From Acidobacteriota bacterium (GTDB lineage Bacteria > Acidobacteriota > Terriglobia > Bryobacterales > Bryobacteraceae): DNA of 35,822 bases. Location: the NCBI GenBank assembly GCA_016185425.1, contig JACPNQ010000017.1:1-35822 (forward strand), in the 5' to 3' direction. Both the position numbers and the translations under genes were made by a program. Position 1 is the stretch's first letter. The number at the start of each line of letters is the position of its first letter. Shown here piece by piece: positions 8,330-16,160 of this stretch. The notes under the pieces are model-generated. The model saw nothing but the letters and a program-made list of their open reading frames with translations. It was not told the DNA's origin and did not search any database.

Positions 8330-9562
8330 TCAAAGTTCGGCTTTGCGCGGCTCCTTTACGAGCCATATCGCTACGATGCCGAGTGCGTAGATCATGGCGC
8401 AGATGGTGCCGACGCGAGGATAGTCGCCACCGAGCGCGCTGAATAAGACACCGGCGCCCATGACTCCGACGGCCGTGCCGAAGCGGCCGGAGTTATACGC
8501 CAGGCCGCTGCCCGTGGCGCGCACGGAGACGGGGAACAGTTCCGGCAGATAGAGGGCGAGCCAGCCGAAGAACAGGGTTGCCACCAGACCTTGCGTGAAG
8601 ACGACGGCGTGGAAGCCGGGCGCGAGAGGAGCGGTGAGTTGGAACATAGCGATGGTCAATGCGGATGCGCCGGCGCTGATCCAGAGATAACTGTTGCGCC
8701 GCCCCATCCAACCGGCCAACTGTGCGCCGGCAAGGCTTCCGAGTGTTGCGCCTAACGCCCACCAGCCTTGCGTGGCCGCCTTGTATTCCGCGTTGGCGGG
8801 GCCAGCCACTTTGTCCGACCACGGAATCATCCATTTGCTTGCCGCCCACGCGCCGACCATGGGAATGGCGCTAATTACGATGGCCGAGAGAGTTACTCGA
8901 AGGAGATCAGGGCGGAAGAGATCGCGGAGTGGGGCGGAGGCTTTTTTCGCAGTATTGCGGGACGCGAGCCAGGCCGGTGATTCAGGAAGGGCGAGGAGGA
9001 CGATGACGCCGAGCGCCGCGGGTACTCCGGCGAGTACGAAAAGCCACCGCCAGGAGTCCGGTGTGATGGGCCATTGACGCGCGAGTTGGGAGAGAAGCAG
9101 GATGCCCGCATTCAGCCCCGCGGACATGACACCGGAGACGAGCGGTTTTGATGCACCGGGCCAGTTTTCGGCGACGAGCGCCATCCCATTCGGCCACATT
9201 CCGCCGACACCGAGGCCGACAAAGAAGCGAAGCAGCAGCATCTGCTCCACGGTTTGCACCCACGCGCCGAGGACCGCAAATACCGAATAGGAGAGGATGC
9301 TGACGCCCATCGCCCGGGCGCGGCCGATGCGATCCCCCAGGTTGCCAAGCGCCACGCCGCCAACGGCCGCGCCGAGCATCAGAGCGGCGGTGAATCGAGC
9401 GAACCAGTCACCGCCCGCGGTGGCCGAGTAGGCATCGCCCAACAGGCTTTTGGAAACCGATAGGGCCGCGATGGGCATGAGTCCGAGCTCGACGCCATCG
9501 AAGACGAGGCCGAGAAACGACGCGGCCAGCACGGCGGCTCGCGCGTTTCGATTTATTTCCAT
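8330..9562 (-). CDS. MFS transporter
   Basis: A 410-aa membrane protein with about 12 hydrophobic segments. The loop GNLGDRIGRARAMG after the second or third segment is the MFS motif A, and the region around residues 110-140 (LLLRFFVGLGVGGMWPNGM) has the glycine pattern of the sugar and organic-acid porters. It moves a small solute, probably a sugar or acid, across the inner membrane with protons; the substrate cannot be read from sequence. The ATG is placed where the first membrane segment begins; the open frame extends upstream but that part is not membrane-like and runs into the divergent gene. It heads the minus-strand group with the esterase gene. Confidence 0.85.
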   Translation of the reverse strand: MEINRNARAAVLAASFLGLVFDGVELGLMPIAALSVSKSLLGDAYSATAGGDWFARFTAALMLGAAVGGVALGNLGDRIGRARAMGVSILSYSVFAVLGAWVQTVEQMLLLRFFVGLGVGGMWPNGMALVAENWPGASKPLVSGVMSAGLNAGILLLSQLARQWPITPDSWRWLFVLAGVPAALGVIVLLALPESPAWLASRNTAKKASAPLRDLFRPDLLRVTLSAIVISAIPMVGAWAASKWMIPWSDKVAGPANAEYKAATQGWWALGATLGSLAGAQLAGWMGRRNSYLWISAGASALTIAMFQLTAPLAPGFHAVVFTQGLVATLFFGWLALYLPELFPVSVRATGSGLAYNSGRFGTAVGVMGAGVLFSALGGDYPRVGTICAMIYALGIVAIWLVKEPRKAEL

Positions 9563-9592
9563 CCCCGCTAGTGTATATTGGCGCTTTCGGCT

Positions 9593-10864
9593 ATGAATCA
9601 ACGACGTTATTTTCTTGGTGCTGCCGGCGCGATGGCGCTTTCCCGGCGGCTGTCCGCGGCGCCGTCCGACGAGGTCCGTGTCGGCATGATCGGCATGGGC
9701 GGACGCGGCAATGCGTTGATGACGCAGGAGCTGAAGCGAGTGCCGGGCGCGAGGCTGACGCATCTATGCGACGTGGACCAGGCACGGCTGGAGAAGGCGC
9801 AGGCGAATGCGGAGAAGGCAGGGTTTGGAAAGGTGCGCGGCAGCGCGGATTTGCGCCGCGTGCTGGAGGATAAGGAAGTAGATGCGGTGGTGATTGCAAC
9901 CCCGGACCACTGGCATGCACCCGCGACGATTCTGGCCTGCGCGGCGGGGAAGGATGTGTATGTCGAGAAGCCGGTATCGCACAATCTGCGAGAAGGGAGG
10001 CTGATGGTTGAGGCCGCCCGGAAGTATGACCGCGTCGTCCAGGCGGGGATGCAGTCCCGCAGCCGCCCGAGTACGATACGGGCGATAGAAATCGCGCACT
10101 CGAGCAAGCTTGGCCGCGTGCTGATGGCAAAGGCGTGGAACTCGCAGCAGCGCGACGATATTGGGAAGAAAGCGAATGCGCCGGCGCCGCCGGGCCTTGA
10201 TTACGATACGTGGATCGGGCCGGCGGAGATGGTGCCGTTTAACGAGAACCGCCTCCACTACCGTTGGCACTGGAACTGGAATTTCGGCACGGGCGATATG
10301 GGGAACGACGGCGCCCACCAGATCGACCAGGCGCGGTGGGCGCTGGGTGCCGATATGCCGCGGCGAGTGAGCGGATCAGGCACCAAGTATTACTTTGATG
10401 ACGACCAGCAGACGCCGGACACGATGAACATGAGCTTCGATTACGGCGCGAAGGGATTGGTTTGGGAGATGCGCATCTGGCACGACTACGGGCTGGAGGG
10501 AATCGATAACGGCGTTGCGGTGTACGGCACGGAAGGGTTTTTGCATATCGGCCGATGGAACCGGAAGTGGGGGTATCGGATCTTCGATAAGGCCGGCAAG
10601 ATGGCGGAGGAGTATCAGGACGGCGAGCCGGACTTTCACATGCGGAACTTTGTCGATTGTGTGCGGTCACGGAAGCGGCCGAATTGCGATATCGAGATTG
10701 GGCATGTTTCGAGCGCTCATTGCCATCTCGGCAATATCGTCTGCCGGACTGGCCGGAACGTTTCCTTCGACGCTGCGAAGGAGAGCATCCCGAATGACGC
10801 GGAGGCCAACGGGATGCTACGCCGTAAGTATCGGGCCCATTGGGCCACGCCGAAGGGCGTCTAA
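9593..10864 (+). CDS. Gfo/Idh/MocA family oxidoreductase with Tat-like signal
   Basis: The 423-aa product opens with MNQRRYFLGAAGAMALSRR, a twin-arginine-like leader, followed by the Rossmann motif VGMIGMGGRGNAL for NAD(P). The family motif EKPVSHNL contains Lys126, the usual catalytic lysine. The C-terminal domain has the GTGDMGNDGAHQIDQARWALG phrase, in which the conserved aspartate and histidine fit an Idh-type active site. It probably oxidises or reduces a sugar or sugar derivative. A TTG five codons upstream is possible, but the ATG fits the leader better. Its start is 30 bases from the divergent MFS start. Its stop overlaps the stop of the convergent gene by four bases. Confidence 0.85.
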   Translation: MNQRRYFLGAAGAMALSRRLSAAPSDEVRVGMIGMGGRGNALMTQELKRVPGARLTHLCDVDQARLEKAQANAEKAGFGKVRGSADLRRVLEDKEVDAVVIATPDHWHAPATILACAAGKDVYVEKPVSHNLREGRLMVEAARKYDRVVQAGMQSRSRPSTIRAIEIAHSSKLGRVLMAKAWNSQQRDDIGKKANAPAPPGLDYDTWIGPAEMVPFNENRLHYRWHWNWNFGTGDMGNDGAHQIDQARWALGADMPRRVSGSGTKYYFDDDQQTPDTMNMSFDYGAKGLVWEMRIWHDYGLEGIDNGVAVYGTEGFLHIGRWNRKWGYRIFDKAGKMAEEYQDGEPDFHMRNFVDCVRSRKRPNCDIEIGHVSSAHCHLGNIVCRTGRNVSFDAAKESIPNDAEANGMLRRKYRAHWATPKGV

Positions 10865-11457
10865 AGTACCTTGTGCGATGGCGGCGGATGATGCGCCAGG
10901 TTGGCGGGATCCGACGGCGGGCCCACCTTGTCTCTTGTAAGCGCGACGTCCTCGACGCCGGAGCCGCGCATGACATCGCGCGCCCGGATGGCCTCACTGG
11001 AATTAATACAGTGGACGGCAATCATTACCGCACCGTCGCGCAACCTTGCCTCGTAGCGCCGGGCCAAGTGCTCCGGGATTCCGACGCCTACCATTGCACC
11101 GAGGAGTCCTCCGAGAGTGCCTCCGATTCCGAAGCCGGTAAGTGCGCCTAAAAAGGGCCCCGCGGCGAGGAAGGGGCCGATGCCGGGGATGGACAGCGCG
11201 CCGAGTCCGGCCGCCAGGCCTAGCGCCGCACCCACCGCGCCTCCGACCGCAACACCGGTTTCCGCGCCGTTGGGCTCCTTGCCGGACGGCATTGGCATCC
11301 GGCTCTCATTCACAAACTCCTTGGAGTCTCCGCCATCGGGTAAGAGGACGGAGATCGTATCCGCGGCTACACCGGCATCGAGCAAATCGCGGATTGCCGC
11401 GTGCGCGCGCAACGCATCGGGACATATGCCGAACAGGGTAGTTTTTTCACCTATCAC
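10861..11457 (-). CDS. Glycine-zipper stress-type protein (YflT/GsiB-like N-terminus)
   Basis: A 198-aa protein. Residues about 5-45 (TTLFGICPDALRAHAAI then DLLDAGVAADTISVLLPD) look like the N-terminal unit of general stress proteins of the YflT type. Residues 68-126 are a glycine/alanine-rich stretch with small-residue spacing (AVGGAVGAALGLAAG, FGIGGTLGGLLG) that could pack in a membrane. The C-terminal part (YEARLRDGAVMIAVHC) is typical of the same group. The start is a GTG with AAGGAG six bases before it; the frame is open further upstream, but that extension has no ribosome site and no similarity. It overlaps the Gfo/Idh stop. Role in stress is inferred. Confidence 0.7.
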   Translation of the reverse strand: MIGEKTTLFGICPDALRAHAAIRDLLDAGVAADTISVLLPDGGDSKEFVNESRMPMPSGKEPNGAETGVAVGGAVGAALGLAAGLGALSIPGIGPFLAAGPFLGALTGFGIGGTLGGLLGAMVGVGIPEHLARRYEARLRDGAVMIAVHCINSSEAIRARDVMRGSGVEDVALTRDKVGPPSDPANLAHHPPPSHKVL

Positions 11458-11611
11458 GTGGCGCTCCTTCCACAGATAGGTAGGAGCACGTAGCCTTCCA
11501 AAGGTGTTTGGGATGTTACTTCTGTCACGTAACTCGTTCGATGAATCCACCGCCTAAGCGAGTACATCGTAAACGGGGAGAGTCCCTGCCTGACGCTCTT
11601 TTTCGAATTAG

Positions 11612-13339
11612 GTGCTTACTGGATTGAGACTCTTCATCCGCTGTTTACTCTTCGCGTCGCTGGCCGTGCTGGCGGCAGATATTCGTGTCACCGACCAGCG
11701 CGCCGATCCCGACCCGCATACCAACACTCACTTTGCGCCTCGCAAATTCACGACGCGGAAGGAGTGGGTGGAGCACCGGAGGGATCTGCGTCAACAAGTT
11801 TTAACATCCGCAGGGTTGTGGCCGCGGCCGGCGCGGGGAGCCGTGCCGGTGCGATCGTTCGGCGAACTGGTTCGCAACGGCTATGTTGTGGAGAAACTGC
11901 TGATAGAAACTCTGCCGGGTTTTCATGTGGGTGTGAACGTCTATCGTCCGGCGGATGGAAGCAAGAAGAGGCCGGGTGTGCTGGTGGCTCACGGGCATTG
12001 GAAGCATGGACGCATTGAGCATACCGAGGCGTACTCGGTTCCCGCCCTTTGCGCCGGCCTCGCGGTGAACGGGTATGTCGCTCTGGCCTACGACATGGCC
12101 GGTTATGGGGACACGCGGCAGATGCCGCATAAGTTCGGCGATTCGAGGCAGGAGCAGTTGTGGTCGTTCGGCCCGCTGGCGTTGCAACTTTGGAATTCGA
12201 TGCGGGTGCTGGATTACCTGGCCGCGCGCGCCGATGTAGACGATACGCGATTGGCGATGACCGGCGCGTCGGGAGGCGGCACGCAGACCTATCTCTTGGC
12301 GGCTGTGGACTCGCGCATACGCGTTTCGATTCCGGCGGTGATGGTCTCGGCGCGTTTTCAGGGGGACGATCCGTGCGAGATGGCGCCCGGTCTCCGGGTC
12401 GGCACCAACAACGTGGAACTTGCGGCGGCGATGGCGCCGCGACCGATGCTGCTGCTGTCGACATCCAGAGATTGGACCAGCCATGTGCCGACGCTGGAGT
12501 TCCCCGCGATTCGGGAGATCTACGGGCTATTTGGCTGGGCGAGCCGTGTGGAGTCCCTGCACATGGATTCCGAGCATGGATACAACCGGACGCAGCGGCT
12601 GGCGGCGCTGGAGTTCCTGAACCGGCAGTTTGGGTTGAAGAGCTCGCTTCCCGAGCCGAACGAGTTTTCCGAGCCGCCGCTGGAGTTTCTGGTCGGTGAG
12701 CACACGGCGGCGCAGCAACAGGGCGCGGTGGATCGGGAGGGCGTGTTTGCCGCGTGGCAGCGCATGGTTTCGATTCGCAGCCAGGCGATGTCGTCCTCAC
12801 AGCGGAGGGAACTTCTGCGGGAGCTGACCGGCAGCCGCTGGCCGCGCCAGGTGCTGCGCATCGCGGTTCGGGGTGAGCAGTTCCTGCGCCTGGATGCGGA
12901 TGACGTCATGATTCCATCGCACTGGGTGGACGGCGCCGGGACGAACCCCGTGCTGGCGGTACACGCGAAAGGACGGGAACAGGCGTTGGGTATGAAGACG
13001 GTGAAGGAGTCGCGCGAACGCGGCGAGCGAGTTCTGGCGATCGACCTGTTCGGTACGCGAGCCGCAGATGCGACGGATGCGGTGAGGCACGGCGACCACC
13101 TGGTTTTCCATTACTCCGACGATGCCAATCGTGTTCAGGATATTGTGTCGGCCGCGGCGTATCTGGCAGCGCAAGGCGCGAAGAGCGTGCGGCTGGTTTG
13201 CGGTGCGGGCACGGGAGAATATTGCCGGCTCGCCGCGGCGGTTGCGCCGATTGATCTGCATGTCGAACTGGAGACGCCGGCCCGGGAGCGTATCTTCATC
13301 CCTGGATTGTTGGCGGCTGGTTACGACGTTCCCCGCTAA
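11612..13339 (+). CDS. Second secreted acetyl-xylan-esterase-like protein with two hydrolase domains
   Basis: This 575-aa protein starts with a hydrophobic leader ending in LAVLAAD. The first hydrolase domain has Ser220 in MTGASGGGTQ, Asp287 in STSRDWTS and His322 in DSEHGY, a full triad, and VLVAHGHWKHG at the oxyanion side. Residues about 390-575 form a smaller, degenerate second unit without a serine elbow. The layout matches the protein encoded at 6254-8314, so the two are paralogues. A substrate among acylated polysaccharides is inferred. The start is a GTG; a TTG four codons later is an equal candidate. It stands alone on its strand, with about 60 bases between it and the stress gene's upstream region. 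Confidence 0.78.
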   Translation: MLTGLRLFIRCLLFASLAVLAADIRVTDQRADPDPHTNTHFAPRKFTTRKEWVEHRRDLRQQVLTSAGLWPRPARGAVPVRSFGELVRNGYVVEKLLIETLPGFHVGVNVYRPADGSKKRPGVLVAHGHWKHGRIEHTEAYSVPALCAGLAVNGYVALAYDMAGYGDTRQMPHKFGDSRQEQLWSFGPLALQLWNSMRVLDYLAARADVDDTRLAMTGASGGGTQTYLLAAVDSRIRVSIPAVMVSARFQGDDPCEMAPGLRVGTNNVELAAAMAPRPMLLLSTSRDWTSHVPTLEFPAIREIYGLFGWASRVESLHMDSEHGYNRTQRLAALEFLNRQFGLKSSLPEPNEFSEPPLEFLVGEHTAAQQQGAVDREGVFAAWQRMVSIRSQAMSSSQRRELLRELTGSRWPRQVLRIAVRGEQFLRLDADDVMIPSHWVDGAGTNPVLAVHAKGREQALGMKTVKESRERGERVLAIDLFGTRAADATDAVRHGDHLVFHYSDDANRVQDIVSAAAYLAAQGAKSVRLVCGAGTGEYCRLAAAVAPIDLHVELETPARERIFIPGLLAAGYDVPR

Positions 13340-13371
13340 CGGCTCAGTTATGATGGGTGAACTTAGTTACG

Positions 13372-14079
13372 ATGCCCATCGCATTTCCAAATGATTTCCA
13401 GAGAGCTATCCGGTCCGAACAGAATTCTTTCCCGCAGATAGCCGGAGGTAGCGACAGACTTCGATGGTTTCCGCGGCTGATCCGTCCCGCGGCGCGGCTG
13501 CGGATGCTGGGGGAGCTGGAGAAGCGGTTTGCGCCCCTGCTACGCCAGGTCGCCAGCCCCGTGGACCCGGAGACGATCTCCGGAATGACGGCAAACTACA
13601 CGGAGGCGCTGCCGAAGTCGCTGCGTAATTCGACGGTGATGCTGAACAATCCGCGTTCCGCCGCGCATCGGGCAGCGCGGGAGTGCGGGCTGGCGGAGTT
13701 CTTGCGATCGCCATCGTTACAGGCGTTCGCGGAGCGGGTTTCGGGTTTTGCGTTGGAGCGTAGTCCGGGTATGCAGGTGATCTGCTACAAACCGGGCGAC
13801 TATGTGGGTCCGCACAACGATCATCATCCGGAAGAGGCGCACCTGCGGGATGGCTATGTGGACGTGCAGGTCACGTTGACGAATGACGATGTCGACCGGC
13901 AGTATCTGCTCTATGAGTCGAGCGGGTTCTTCAATCGCAGCGTGAACGTTGGAATCGCTTCCGGAGTGAGTGTGTCGCTGCTGCCGTTCTGGCACCAGGT
14001 GACGCCGCTGCTGGCCAAGCCGGGCAGGGAAGCGACGGCGCGGCGCTGGCTGTTATTGGTGTCGTTCGTGAAACGCTGA
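13372..14079 (+). CDS. 2-oxoglutarate/Fe(II)-dependent dioxygenase-like protein
   Basis: The 235-aa product carries the jelly-roll dioxygenase pattern in its second half: GMQVICYKPGDYVGPHNDHH gives the HxD pair His148 and Asp150, LPFWHQVTPL gives His208 as third iron ligand, and ARRWLLLVSF gives Arg224 or Arg225 to hold 2-oxoglutarate. Family members hydroxylate proteins or small molecules; the substrate here is unknown. No signal peptide is seen, so it is probably cytoplasmic. A GTG five codons upstream is also possible; no ribosome site settles the choice. It follows the esterase gene by 32 bases and converges with the peroxiredoxin gene. Confidence 0.7.
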   Translation: MPIAFPNDFQRAIRSEQNSFPQIAGGSDRLRWFPRLIRPAARLRMLGELEKRFAPLLRQVASPVDPETISGMTANYTEALPKSLRNSTVMLNNPRSAAHRAARECGLAEFLRSPSLQAFAERVSGFALERSPGMQVICYKPGDYVGPHNDHHPEEAHLRDGYVDVQVTLTNDDVDRQYLLYESSGFFNRSVNVGIASGVSVSLLPFWHQVTPLLAKPGREATARRWLLLVSFVKR

Positions 14080-14084
14080 CGGTC

Positions 14085-14615
14085 CTAACGCGGCAACTGC
14101 GATAGAACTTCGGCGGCGGTTGTGCGTCCGCCATGCGAGGTGCTGATTCTGGCGAATTTGACGACCCCCTGGCGGTCGATGACGAAGGTGGACGGGTAAG
14201 CCGTTTCGTTAGGAGCGTTCCAGCGGAGCTGGTAGAGATTCGTCATCTCGTAATCGGGGTCGACCAACAGCTCGAAGTGGTCTGGCAGTGCTTTACCTGT
14301 GACGAACTCACGCGCTTTTTCTTCCACGATGCTTTTCGGTCCCGGATAGACCATCACTACCCGTACTCCGGCGGCGGCGAACGCCGGTCCATTTTTCACG
14401 AAATCCGTCACCTGACGGTTGCACAGGGGGCACTGGTAACCGGGAAATCCGCGCAGAACCAGCAGGACTACCGGTCCTTGAGCCGTGGAATCGGCCAGGC
14501 GGCGAGGCTCGCCTTTCAGGTTGTTCAGTGTGAAAGCCGGAGCGCGTTCGCCGACGGCCGGGGGTGCCGCCACTAGTGTGGTTAGTGACGCGAAGAGGAG
14601 AAACAGGGTTTTCAT
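14085..14615 (-). CDS. Exported peroxiredoxin (AhpC/TSA family)
   Basis: A 176-aa protein with a Sec signal (MKTLFLLFASLTTLVAA) followed by the thioredoxin-fold peroxidase core. The active-site region LRGFPGYQCPLCNRQ has a CxxC pair, Cys62 and Cys65; the first is probably the peroxidatic cysteine and the second may resolve it. YPSTFVIDRQGVVKF near residue 140 is the usual cis-proline strand. It should reduce peroxides in the periplasm, using an unknown thiol donor. It lies 32 bases downstream of nagA on the same strand and may be co-transcribed with it, without an obvious functional link. Confidence 0.85.
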   Translation of the reverse strand: MKTLFLLFASLTTLVAAPPAVGERAPAFTLNNLKGEPRRLADSTAQGPVVLLVLRGFPGYQCPLCNRQVTDFVKNGPAFAAAGVRVVMVYPGPKSIVEEKAREFVTGKALPDHFELLVDPDYEMTNLYQLRWNAPNETAYPSTFVIDRQGVVKFARISTSHGGRTTAAEVLSQLPR

Positions 14616-14647
14616 GGGTCACCCATGTATCGGGCCTGCGCGCGGGT

Positions 14648-15799
14648 TTATTCCTTATAGACGCGAATACCGCCGATCCATGTTTCGAGGATGCGGATGG
14701 AGCGGTTGGGCTGGTTGAAGTCGAAGACGATGAAATCGGCGCGATCTCCGGCGGTGAGCCCCCTCTGCCGGCCGGCGATCCGGCCCACGCGGGCGGGGTT
14801 GCGCGTGGCCATAGTGAGCGCTTCTTCGAGCGTCAACCCGGCGATCTTCATTAGGTTTTCGACGCCGCGATGCATTTTCAATGCCGATCCGGCCAGCCGC
14901 GTCTGTCCAGCCAGTACCACGCGGTCGTCCGCGGTCAGGTCGACGGGCTGATCGGCCAGCATGTAACGCCCCGGTTTGGCGCCGGCCGGAGAACTGGCGT
15001 CGGTGACCAGGATCGACCGTTCGACTCCTTTGGCCCGCAGGGCGACTTTCAGAAACGCTTCGCCGATGTGGATTCCGTCGACGATGAAATCGGCGTTCAA
15101 GCGATCTTCGGCCATTTGTTCCCAGAGATAGTTGGGATGGCGGGACATGACGGAGTGGGCACCGTTGCCGAGATGGGTGGAGAGTGTTGCACCGGCGCCG
15201 ACCGCGGCCTTGATGTGCTCACGCCTGGCGGCTGTGTGGCCGATCGCGACCGTTACACCCTCTTTGACCAATGCCTCAATATAAGCGGGCGCCCCGGGCC
15301 ATTCCGGCGCGAGGGTGACGAGCTTCACCAGTCCATTCGTGGCTTCCTGCCAGCGCTTGTATTCGTCGACGTCGGGCGGACGCACGTGCTGCACCGGATG
15401 TGCGCCGCGAGGTCCTTCTTCCGCCGCGATGTGCGGCCCTTCGACGTGAAACCCTTCGATCGCCACTCCTTCGGACAGCGCTTGTTTGGCGGCGTAGAGA
15501 TTCCTGAGCGACCCGAGCATACCTTCGCGGCTGCCTGTGATCACGGTGGGCAGCAGCCGTGTGGTGCCGGTAGCAAACTGGGTGCGGAGGGAGCGGGCGA
15601 TGTCTTCGTGCGGTGTATCCGGCGAATTATAGTCGACGCCATCGAAACCGTTGACCTGGAGATCGATGAATCCGGGAGAGAGAAAGGGGAGACCGGCGGC
15701 TGGTTCGACGAGGTCATCGGCGAGGTGAATGAGGGAGTCGAACTCCAGGAGGATATTCGATCCGCGGAGGGCGTCGTAGCCGAAACATTTCTGTATCAT
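14648..15799 (-). CDS. nagA: N-acetylglucosamine-6-phosphate deacetylase
   Basis: This 383-aa cytoplasmic amidohydrolase removes the acetyl group from GlcNAc-6-phosphate, feeding amino sugars from cell wall or chitin into glycolysis. Visible motifs are PGFIDLQVNGFDGVD (residues 42-56), FHVEGPHI with metal ligand Glu120, AIGHTA with His188, LSTHLGNGAHSVMSRHP with His209, DGIH with substrate-binding His244, and LVTDASSPAG with catalytic Asp267. Length is normal for the family. No nagB or nagK is adjacent. A 356-base leader region with strong secondary structure and a T-run separates it from ilvE on the same strand. Confidence 0.9.
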   Translation of the reverse strand: MIQKCFGYDALRGSNILLEFDSLIHLADDLVEPAAGLPFLSPGFIDLQVNGFDGVDYNSPDTPHEDIARSLRTQFATGTTRLLPTVITGSREGMLGSLRNLYAAKQALSEGVAIEGFHVEGPHIAAEEGPRGAHPVQHVRPPDVDEYKRWQEATNGLVKLVTLAPEWPGAPAYIEALVKEGVTVAIGHTAARREHIKAAVGAGATLSTHLGNGAHSVMSRHPNYLWEQMAEDRLNADFIVDGIHIGEAFLKVALRAKGVERSILVTDASSPAGAKPGRYMLADQPVDLTADDRVVLAGQTRLAGSALKMHRGVENLMKIAGLTLEEALTMATRNPARVGRIAGRQRGLTAGDRADFIVFDFNQPNRSIRILETWIGGIRVYKE

Positions 15800-15857
15800 G
15801 TTGATTTATCCACAGCTTCCTCACAGGAAAGCCTCTCTAACTCTAACAAACCAAACG

Positions 15858-15885
15858 AAAAAAAAGATTGTGGACGGCGGACAAT
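15858..15885 (-). terminator. Possible weak intrinsic terminator or attenuator upstream of nagA
   Basis: On the minus strand the sequence reads ATTGT, a nine-base loop, ACAAT, then a C and eight Ts. The stem is only five A/T-rich base pairs, so termination would be weak. It lies downstream of the folded region (same strand) and about 60 bases before the nagA ATG, so it could end a small RNA or attenuate nagA. Confidence 0.35.
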
Positions 15886-15948
15886 TCTTCTGGTAAGTCG
15901 ACCGTGAAACTGGTACATCTATATACAGATTCCGCGGGATGCGGCGCA

Positions 15949-16154
15949 CGAGGCTGATCTCGGGGGAGGTGGCCGGAGCGCTCTCCCGCGGATTTCGTTT
16001 TTGAACATGTCACGGCGTGATTCGCCCCACGCCGCGTCATTAGGTTCCGGGGCGCTAACTGAATACGGCGTTCCCGCCTCCGCGGTAAAGTGTGAAGACC
16101 TTTGCCACGGAAGCGGAGACGCCGGGCTAGGAAGGCGCCCCCGAGCCGGCCTCG
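15949..16154 (-). ncRNA. Candidate structured RNA between ilvE and nagA
   Basis: The 356-base gap has no credible gene but folds strongly. Bases 15949-15966 and 16138-16154 are near-perfect reverse complements (cgaggc and ctcggggg blocks), giving a long-range closing stem. Inside are a hairpin at about 16020-16048 (cggcgtg with cacgccg), a hairpin at about 16079-16110 (ccgcggtaaag with ctttgccacgg), and a bridging helix (gcgctctcccgc with gcggagacgc). The size of about 200 nt and the closed shape recall regulatory RNAs, but I do not find the signature sequences of 6S RNA, RNase P RNA, tmRNA or SRP RNA. The minus strand is favoured because a TATAAT lies at its 5' side and a T-run at its 3' side; the plus strand cannot be excluded. 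Confidence 0.45.
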
Positions 16155-16160
16155 ATTATA
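16155..16160 (-). promoter_or_regulatory. TATAAT at the 5' side of the structured RNA
   Basis: A perfect -10 hexamer on the minus strand overlaps the ilvE stop codon. No good -35 is seen at 16-18 bases upstream. If used, transcription would begin within the 5' arm of the closing stem and shorten it by several pairs. Chance occurrence is possible. Confidence 0.25.

Noticed and set aside
15806..15814. TTATCCACA, a perfect DnaA box next to nagA, suggesting an origin
   Set aside because: It is a single box; no cluster of boxes, no AT-rich unwinding stretch of useful length, and no dnaA, dnaN or other origin genes nearby. A single match is expected by chance.
15920..15995. Inverted repeat TCCGCGGGA / TCCCGCGGA followed by TTTCGTTTTT as a plus-strand terminator
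   Set aside because: The loop would be over 40 bases, no plus-strand gene ends before it, and the arms compete with the long-range stem of the candidate RNA. It may still be an alternative fold.
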